Origin: an uncultured Bacteroidales bacterium
Lineage (GTDB): Bacteria; Bacteroidota; Bacteroidia; Bacteroidales; UBA932
Length of the DNA stretch: 11,562 nt
Assembly (NCBI GenBank): GCA_900317065.1
Contig: ONFK01000025.1
Location: 1-11,562 of the forward strand
Reading direction: 5' to 3'
Each line of letters begins with the position of its first letter. Position 1 is the first letter of the stretch. The translations under genes and the position numbers were made by a program. The notes beneath the pieces are model-generated. The model did not search any database and was not told the origin of the DNA. It saw only the letters and a program-made list of their open reading frames with translations. Positions 6,973 to 11,562 of this stretch are shown piece after piece.

Positions 6973-7478
6973 ATTCAGTTATGAAGCATATTTACACCCT
7001 TCTTATCTTATTGTATTTCCCTTTTATGGCTTTTGGACAAGTGGCAGAATCCGGCACAAGAGATATTTCCTCACGCTTTGCTAGTCTTTATATGGACGGG
7101 GTAAAATTGACGGATGACGATGTTCGGAATCTACTGGTTTTGGAATATGGGAATGGGGAAGCCGTTTATTCCGATTATCTTCACAACAAGAAAGTATTCA
7201 GACGCAGTTTTATAAAAATGGGAATCGGTCTAAGTCTTGCCGGGTCATTCGGCTATTTGCAAGCCCGCGCATTCCAGACTTCGGACGGCTGCGTATCGCC
7301 GGGAGGTTTCCCCTTTGTATTAGCCGGGGCTTCTATTTTCACTTATGGGCTGGTTCAATGCAAATCAGCCTGCAAAAAAACAAAAAAAATGGCAGAGGAC
7401 ATCTCTGCCAAAAGTAAAAGTATCTCCATATCACCTCAAATCAGTCCAAACGGAATAGGTGTAATTATGAATTTCTAG
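6969..7478 (+). CDS. Small exported or membrane protein, partner of the barrel protein
   Basis: This 169-residue product has no family I recognise. It has an N-terminal signal sequence (MKHIYTLLILLYFPFMAFG, cleavage near Q24). A soluble segment follows (about 25-78, including YMDGVKLTDDDVRNLL). Then come two hydrophobic stretches (about 82-98 and 113-130) around CVSPGG, a Lys-rich patch (CKSACKKTKKM, 131-141), and a tail ending IGVIMNF with a C-terminal Phe. I chose the start at 6969 because its ATG overlaps the previous TGA as ATGA; an in-frame ATG at 6981 would begin four residues later at MKHIY and is also reasonable. It is probably translated together with the upstream barrel protein and may be its partner in the envelope. 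Its stop codon overlaps the convergent uxaA stop through a shared CTAG, leaving no room for a terminator between the units. Confidence 0.78.
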   Translation: MNSVMKHIYTLLILLYFPFMAFGQVAESGTRDISSRFASLYMDGVKLTDDDVRNLLVLEYGNGEAVYSDYLHNKKVFRRSFIKMGIGLSLAGSFGYLQARAFQTSDGCVSPGGFPFVLAGASIFTYGLVQCKSACKKTKKMAEDISAKSKSISISPQISPNGIGVIMNF

Positions 7479-9043
7479 AGCGTGACGCCCGTCTTGAAGA
7501 TGGCGATTTCGCGCCTTCCGTGCTTTTCGTTGTTTACGGGTTCTCCGGATGCAACGGCAAGCACGTAGTCGCGGAATTTAACCGCGAGTTCATCCATAGT
7601 GGTATCCTCAACCAGCACTCCTGCATTGAAGTCGATCCAGGTCGGCTTGAGCGCCGCAATCTGCGAATTGGTCGATATCTTCATCGTGGGCACGAAACTC
7701 CCGAAGGGGGTGCCGCGTCCGGTGGTGAAGAGCACCATCTGGCAGCCGGATGCACCAAGGGCGGTGGAGGCTACAAGGTCGTTGCCGGGAGCGCTCAGCA
7801 GGTTGAGACCCTTCTTCTGCAGGCGGTCGGCGTATTTCAGCACGCCGCGAACCACCGAAGAGCCGCACTTCTGCGTGCAGCCCAGCGACTTCTCTTCCAG
7901 CGTGGAAATGCCTCCGGCCTTGTTGCCGGGCGAAGGATTCTCGTAGACCGGCATCCCCTGCTTCATGAAGTAGTCCTTGAAATCGTTGATGAGATGTACG
8001 GTTTCGTCGAAGGTCTCCTTGTTCTGGCAACGGTTCATAAGGATGGTCTCGGCACCGAACATCTCGGGCACTTCGGTCAGAACAGTAGTTCCTCCCTGCA
8101 CCACAAGCCAGTCGGAGAAGACTCCGAGAAGAGGGTTCGCGGTGATGCCGGAAAGGCCGTCCGATCCCCCACACTTCAGACCCACGCGGAGTTCGCTCAC
8201 GGGGATATCCTCGCGGACATCGTCCTTGCAAGCTGCATAAATCTCGCGCAGGCACTGCAGGCCGTATTCGATTTCATCCTCAACCTTCTGGCAGGCGAAC
8301 ATCTTCACGCGTTTCTCGTCAACGGGGCCGACGAGTTCACGGAAGGCGTCCAGCTGGTTGTTCTCGCAACCGAGACTCACGACCAGCACTCCGCCCGCAT
8401 TAGGATGGTGCACCATATCGGAGAGAACCTTGCGGGTGTTTTCGTGGTCGCCGCCCAGCTGTGAGCAGCCGTAGTTGTGAGGGAAGGTGACGATGGCGTC
8501 GACGGAAGATTCTTCGCTGCGCTCAGAATGACAGATCTCCGCCTTGAAGCGGCTCACGATCTGCTCGCAGATGCCGTTCACGCAACCGACCGTGGGAATG
8601 ACCCATATCTGGTTGCGTATACCCACCTGACCGTCCGCACGGCGGAAACCCTTGAAGGTCGCCGTACCCCGTTCCCGTTTTTGCGGGTTTTCGGGAACAA
8701 CCGCCCCATTTTCGACCCTTTCGTTCCCGTTTTCGCCGGTTTTCGGGAACAAAGACTCCGCAACTTCCGGCACCGGTTCGTACTTGTATTCCAGCAGGCC
8801 GGAAAGATTGGTCTTGATGCAGGAATGGTCGATCCATGTGCCTGCGGGAGCGTCCTTGGTCACATGGCCTATAGGATAGCCGTACTTGATGACGTTGTCG
8901 CCGGCGGAAAGGTCTGTAAGGGTGAATTTATGCCCTTGGGGCACGTCCTGCAGCAGGGTCACGCCCAAAGCGGCCATCCCCTTCGGGAGGGGATGGAGCG
9001 CAACGGCCACATTGTCGGCCGGATTGATCTTCAGAAAATCCAT
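7475..9043 (-). CDS. uxaA: Altronate dehydratase with two repeat-derived insertions
   Basis: UxaA dehydrates D-altronate to 2-keto-3-deoxygluconate, the substrate of KdgK, using a divalent metal. The 522-residue protein has the small SAF-type N-terminal domain (about 1-90, VAVALHPLPKG to SCIKTNLSGLLEY) and the large dehydratase domain (about 128-522). Family blocks in the large domain include FKGFRRADGQVGIRN, PTVGCVNGI, HNYGCSQLGGDHENTR, HPNAGGVLVVSLGCENNQ, LKCGGSDGLSGITANP and ASGCQMVLFTTGRGTPFGS. It is longer than E. coli UxaA (about 495). The excess lies in the interdomain linker (about 98-127, repetitive DNA) and in a CHSERSEES segment at 171-179, the translation of a REP-like repeat. Both keep the frame, and every core block is intact, so activity is likely retained. 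The start overlaps the uxaB stop by one base (TAATG), so the two are probably translationally coupled. Confidence 0.94.
   Translation of the reverse strand: MDFLKINPADNVAVALHPLPKGMAALGVTLLQDVPQGHKFTLTDLSAGDNVIKYGYPIGHVTKDAPAGTWIDHSCIKTNLSGLLEYKYEPVPEVAESLFPKTGENGNERVENGAVVPENPQKRERGTATFKGFRRADGQVGIRNQIWVIPTVGCVNGICEQIVSRFKAEICHSERSEESSVDAIVTFPHNYGCSQLGGDHENTRKVLSDMVHHPNAGGVLVVSLGCENNQLDAFRELVGPVDEKRVKMFACQKVEDEIEYGLQCLREIYAACKDDVREDIPVSELRVGLKCGGSDGLSGITANPLLGVFSDWLVVQGGTTVLTEVPEMFGAETILMNRCQNKETFDETVHLINDFKDYFMKQGMPVYENPSPGNKAGGISTLEEKSLGCTQKCGSSVVRGVLKYADRLQKKGLNLLSAPGNDLVASTALGASGCQMVLFTTGRGTPFGSFVPTMKISTNSQIAALKPTWIDFNAGVLVEDTTMDELAVKFRDYVLAVASGEPVNNEKHGRREIAIFKTGVTL
8508..8532 (-). repeat. 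REP-like repeat inside uxaA (translated CHSERSEES)
   Basis: On the minus strand the 25 bases contain CATTCTGAGCGCAGCGAAGA, with short inverted arms ATTCT/AGAAT. I know this sequence as a common dispersed intergenic repeat in many bacterial genomes, and its translation CHSERSEES recurs in unrelated predicted proteins; that is recollection, not a search. Here it sits between FKAEI and SVDAIVTF, a point where I recall other UxaA proteins running directly from a short loop into the next strand. It preserves the frame. Confidence 0.75.
8671..8752. repeat. Two 30-bp hairpin repeats in the uxaA interdomain linker
   Basis: Copies at 8671-8700 and 8723-8752 match at 28 of 30 positions. Each carries GTTCCCG and CGGGAAC arms around a 14-base loop, so each could fold into a hairpin. 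The spacer (8701-8722) is a degenerate variant of the same C-rich/T-rich theme. The copies are 52 bp apart, which is not a multiple of three, so they are read in different frames on the uxaA strand: SLFPKTGENGNE from one and VVPENPQKRER from the other. The repeat falls between the two UxaA domains. Confidence 0.8.
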
Positions 9044-10482
9044 TACAGAATAGATTCAACTGCCGCGCGCATGCCTTCCTTTTGGATGAGGGCAAGATCT
9101 GCGGTGAGCAGTTCGGTGAGTCCGGGAACGGCGTTCAGATTCTCGTCCCAGATGAACTCGGCACCGAGCACGCCCTTTGCCACGGCAGCGACATCTCCGG
9201 AAGCCCAGAGTTCGACCAGGAGGTTCTTGATGGCCTCGTCGTCGTTCACGACGATCTCGTCATCTCCCCTCTTGCCACCCTTGTAGTAGGTGCAGATGCC
9301 TGCGAGACCGAGCACTATGCCCTTGGGCAGTTCACCCCTGCGCTCAAGATAGGTCTTGAGTCCGGGGAGGTCGCGGGTCTTGAACTTGGGGAAGGAGTTC
9401 AGCATGATGCTGGTGACGAAATGCTTCACGAAGGGATTCTTGAAGCGCTCGAGCACGTCGCCCGCGAACTTGCGGAGTTCCTCTTCGGGGAGATTCAGGG
9501 TAGGAAGGAGTTCCTCGTACATCACCTTGCGGACGAATGCGCCGATGGTCTCGTCTTCGCAGCACTCGCGCACGGTGTTGAGTCCGCTGAGATATCCTAC
9601 GGGCGAAAGTACGGTGTGGGGGCCGTTCAGCAGGGTGACTTTCCTCTCATGATAGGGAGCTTCGCTCGGCACGAAGAGCACGTTCAGGCCGGCCTTGTCG
9701 GCAGGGAATTCCTTGGCGACCTCCTTCGGAGCCTCGATAACCCAGAGATGGAAAATCTCAGCCTTGTCGAGCAGATGGTCTTCGTATCCGGCACGTTCGC
9801 AGAGCTCGGCGGCATTGTCGCGGGGATATCCGGGAACGATGCGGTCGACCAGGGTGCAGTAAACTCCGCAGGCCTTCTCGAACCAGTTCTTGAAGTCCTC
9901 ACCGAGTTTCCAGAGTTCGATGTACTGGTAGATGCACTCCTTCAGGTGCTTGCCGTTCAGGAAGATAAGCTCGCAGGGGAAGATGATGAATCCCTTGCTC
10001 AAGTCGCCCTTGAAATACTCGTAGCGGTGATAGAGCAGTTGCACGAGTTTGCCGGGATACGAGCTTGCGGGAGCGTCGGTGAACTTGCAGGCAGGATCGA
10101 AGGTGATGCCGGCTTCGGTGGTATTGGAGATGATGAAACGCATCTCGGGCTGTTCGGCAAGCTTCAGGTAGTCCTGGAAATCGCGGTAGGGATTGATGCC
10201 GCGGGAAATTACGTCGATGAGGTCTATGCTGTCGACGGGTTTGCCGTCGAGGAGACCCTGGAGGTTGAGATGATAGAGGCCGTCCTGCTCATTGAGCATA
10301 TCCACCATGCCCCTGTCGATGGGCTGGACCACGACCACGGAGGCGTTGAAATCGGTTTTCTGGTTGGTCTTCCAGATAATCCACTCGATGAATGCGCGGA
10401 GGAAGTTTCCTTCGCCGAACTGGATCACCTTCTCGGTGTAGGTCTTCGCCTGAGGGGCGGTGGTGCGATTGAGTCTTTCCAT
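9043..10482 (-). CDS. uxaB: Tagaturonate reductase (altronate oxidoreductase)
   Basis: UxaB reduces D-tagaturonate to D-altronate with NADH in the cytoplasm, the second step of galacturonate use. The 479-residue protein belongs to the long-chain mannitol dehydrogenase family. It has an N-terminal nucleotide-binding start VIQFGEGNFLRAF (19-31), a conserved ISNTTEAGITFDP (118-130), a central PCELIFLNGKHL, and the family catalytic pattern K-x4-N-x2-H seen as K281, N286 and H289 in KVTLLNGPHT. The C-terminal helical domain includes RFKNPFVKHFVTSIMLNSFPKFKTRDLP. Length matches the family (about 480). The related fructuronate reductase UxuB is the main alternative, but the position between uxaC and uxaA and the NTTEAG and FPCELI blocks favour UxaB. 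It lies 21 bp after uxaC and shares the TAATG junction with uxaA, so the three form an operon. Confidence 0.94.
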   Translation of the reverse strand: MERLNRTTAPQAKTYTEKVIQFGEGNFLRAFIEWIIWKTNQKTDFNASVVVVQPIDRGMVDMLNEQDGLYHLNLQGLLDGKPVDSIDLIDVISRGINPYRDFQDYLKLAEQPEMRFIISNTTEAGITFDPACKFTDAPASSYPGKLVQLLYHRYEYFKGDLSKGFIIFPCELIFLNGKHLKECIYQYIELWKLGEDFKNWFEKACGVYCTLVDRIVPGYPRDNAAELCERAGYEDHLLDKAEIFHLWVIEAPKEVAKEFPADKAGLNVLFVPSEAPYHERKVTLLNGPHTVLSPVGYLSGLNTVRECCEDETIGAFVRKVMYEELLPTLNLPEEELRKFAGDVLERFKNPFVKHFVTSIMLNSFPKFKTRDLPGLKTYLERRGELPKGIVLGLAGICTYYKGGKRGDDEIVVNDDEAIKNLLVELWASGDVAAVAKGVLGAEFIWDENLNAVPGLTELLTADLALIQKEGMRAAVESIL

Positions 10483-10503
10483 ATCTATGATTGTTTTATT
10501 CTG

Positions 10504-11562
10504 TTAAAATCCAAAGTAACGGTCGGCGTTGTTGTAGCAGATATCTTCCACCATCTTGCCGATGAAATCCATTTCGGAGGCGGGCAGGCGTCCTTCTTCG
10601 ATGTCCTTGCCGAGCACGTCGCAGAGGATGCGGCGGAAATACTCGTGGCGTGGATAGCTGATGAAGGAACGGCTGTCGGTGAGCATGCCCACGAAGCGGC
10701 TGAGAAGGCCGAGTGCGGATAGGGCGTTCATCTGCTTGCGCATTCCGTCTTCCTGATCGAGGAACCACCAGCCGGAGCCGAACTGCATCTTTCCGGGGAA
10801 GGTGCCGTCGTTGAATGTGTACGCCATGGTCATCATCACCTCGTTGTCCTTGGGATTGAGGCAGTAGAGGATGGTCTTGGTGAGCTTGTCTTCGGCGGCG
10901 AGGCGGTCGAAGAACTTGTGGCCGGCGGCTGCGGTAGGCAGATCGTGGATTGCGTCGAATCCGGTGTCGGGGCCTACGAGATTGAACATCTTGGAGTTAT
11001 TGTTGCGGATAGCTCCGACGTGGAACTGCTGTGCCCATCCGGCCTCGGCATCCATCACTGCCATGTCGTGCAGGAAGGCGCTGCGGAACTTGTTCAGCTC
11101 GTTCTCGGTGGGGCGCTTGCCGAGGAGAACCATCTTGAAGATGGCCTCGATCTCGATCTGCTTGTAGTCGGCGGCGTAGAAGGTCTCCAGGCCGTGGTCC
11201 GAAAGGCGGCAGCCGTTGGCAGCGAAGAAGTCGTGCCTCTTCTGCAGGGCCTCGATGAGGTCGGTGTAGGAATCTATCTCAATGCCGGCGGCCTCGCCGA
11301 GCTTGGCGAGATACTCCTTGTAGGACTTGGGATCCTCGATCGCCATGGCCTTGTCGGGCCTCCATGCGGGAACGACCTTCGTGCCGAAGGGATGCTCCGC
11401 TATCATCTTGTGCCAGCGGAGGTCGTCGGCGGGATCGTCGGTGGTGCATACGACCTTCACGTTGAATTTGCGGATGAGGGCCTGGCCGCGGAATTCCTCG
11501 GTAGCGAGCTTGGCGTTGCATTCCTCATAAATTTCACGGGCGGTCTTGGGGCTCAGGAGCTT
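10504..11562 (-). CDS. uxaC: Uronate isomerase (5' end outside the window)
   Basis: UxaC interconverts galacturonate with tagaturonate and glucuronate with fructuronate, the entry step of the pathway. The C-terminal 352 residues are visible; the frame is open through the right edge, and compared with the usual length of about 470 roughly 115 N-terminal residues are missing. Family blocks are intact: VCTTDDPADDLRWH, HVGAIRNNNSKMFNLVGPDTGFD, LNPKDNEVMMTMAYTF, FGSGWWFLDQEDGM, LTDSRSFISYPRHEYFRRIL and the C-terminal ICYNNADRYFGF. The visible frame upstream of the GTG at 11460 still reads as UxaC (LLSPKTAREIYEECN, then FRGQALIRKFNV), so that GTG is not the start. The metal-binding HxH of the N-terminal strand should lie outside. 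It is the first visible gene of the uxaC-uxaB-uxaA operon; its promoter is beyond the window. Confidence 0.96.
   Translation of the reverse strand, partial: KLLSPKTAREIYEECNAKLATEEFRGQALIRKFNVKVVCTTDDPADDLRWHKMIAEHPFGTKVVPAWRPDKAMAIEDPKSYKEYLAKLGEAAGIEIDSYTDLIEALQKRHDFFAANGCRLSDHGLETFYAADYKQIEIEAIFKMVLLGKRPTENELNKFRSAFLHDMAVMDAEAGWAQQFHVGAIRNNNSKMFNLVGPDTGFDAIHDLPTAAAGHKFFDRLAAEDKLTKTILYCLNPKDNEVMMTMAYTFNDGTFPGKMQFGSGWWFLDQEDGMRKQMNALSALGLLSRFVGMLTDSRSFISYPRHEYFRRILCDVLGKDIEEGRLPASEMDFIGKMVEDICYNNADRYFGF

Noticed and set aside
8508..8532. CRISPR or insertion-sequence remnant in uxaA
   Set aside because: There is a single copy, no spacer array, no transposase and no target duplication that I can see. 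It fits a REP-like dispersed repeat better.
7520..9286. Two plus-strand open frames (7520-8464 and 8477-9286) opposite uxaA
   Set aside because: They are antisense to a clear UxaA, with His/Gly/Val-rich translation and no recognisable domains or start signals.
9082..10722. Long open frame on the plus strand, opposite uxaB and the end of uxaC
   Set aside because: It is fully antisense to well-conserved UxaB and UxaC. Its translation is rich in Glu, Leu, Val and Ala in the pattern of a reverse-strand shadow, and it shows no family motifs.

Overview
The window looks like chromosomal DNA of a member of the Bacteroidota, most likely the Bacteroidales. The evidence is the type of KDPG aldolase, the UxaC/UxaB/UxaA set, the hydrophobic secretion signals ending in ...A-Q, two divergent promoters with good TAnnTTTG -7 boxes, and weak or absent Shine-Dalgarno sequences. 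The genus cannot be read from the sequence. Genes are tightly packed: the largest gap is about 96 bp, so no stretch over 300 bp is gene-free.

Layout, left to right. (1) 1-2937, minus strand: a three-gene cassette of an ECF sigma factor, a short single-pass membrane protein and a large secreted protein that runs off the left edge. Both junctions are 4-base ATGA overlaps. (2) 2982-4678, minus strand: kdgA (KDPG aldolase) and kdgK (2-keto-3-deoxygluconate kinase), 5 bp apart. (3) 4679-4774: a divergent control region with two palindromes and a promoter facing each way. (4) 4775-5830, plus strand: a LacI-family regulator. (5) 5872-7478, plus strand: two overlapping genes for unrecognised exported or envelope proteins; the first looks like an outer-membrane beta-barrel protein. 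(6) 7475-11562, minus strand: uxaA, uxaB and uxaC (uxaC cut by the right edge), an operon convergent with the envelope pair.

UxaC, UxaB, UxaA, KdgK and KdgA together form the complete galacturonate route: galacturonate to tagaturonate, altronate, KDG, KDPG, then pyruvate plus glyceraldehyde-3-phosphate. UxaC also handles glucuronate, but the mannonate enzymes UxuA/UxuB, a transporter and polysaccharide-degrading enzymes are not in the window. The LacI-type protein is the obvious candidate regulator and probably binds the palindromes between itself and kdgK.

The most unusual features are two repeat insertions inside uxaA, both read through in frame: a REP-like element translated as CHSERSEES, and a pair of hairpin-forming 30-bp repeats in the interdomain linker. 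Next are the sigma-factor cassette, whose membrane and secreted partners match no anti-sigma family I recognise, and the unexplained envelope gene pair between the regulator and the uxa operon.
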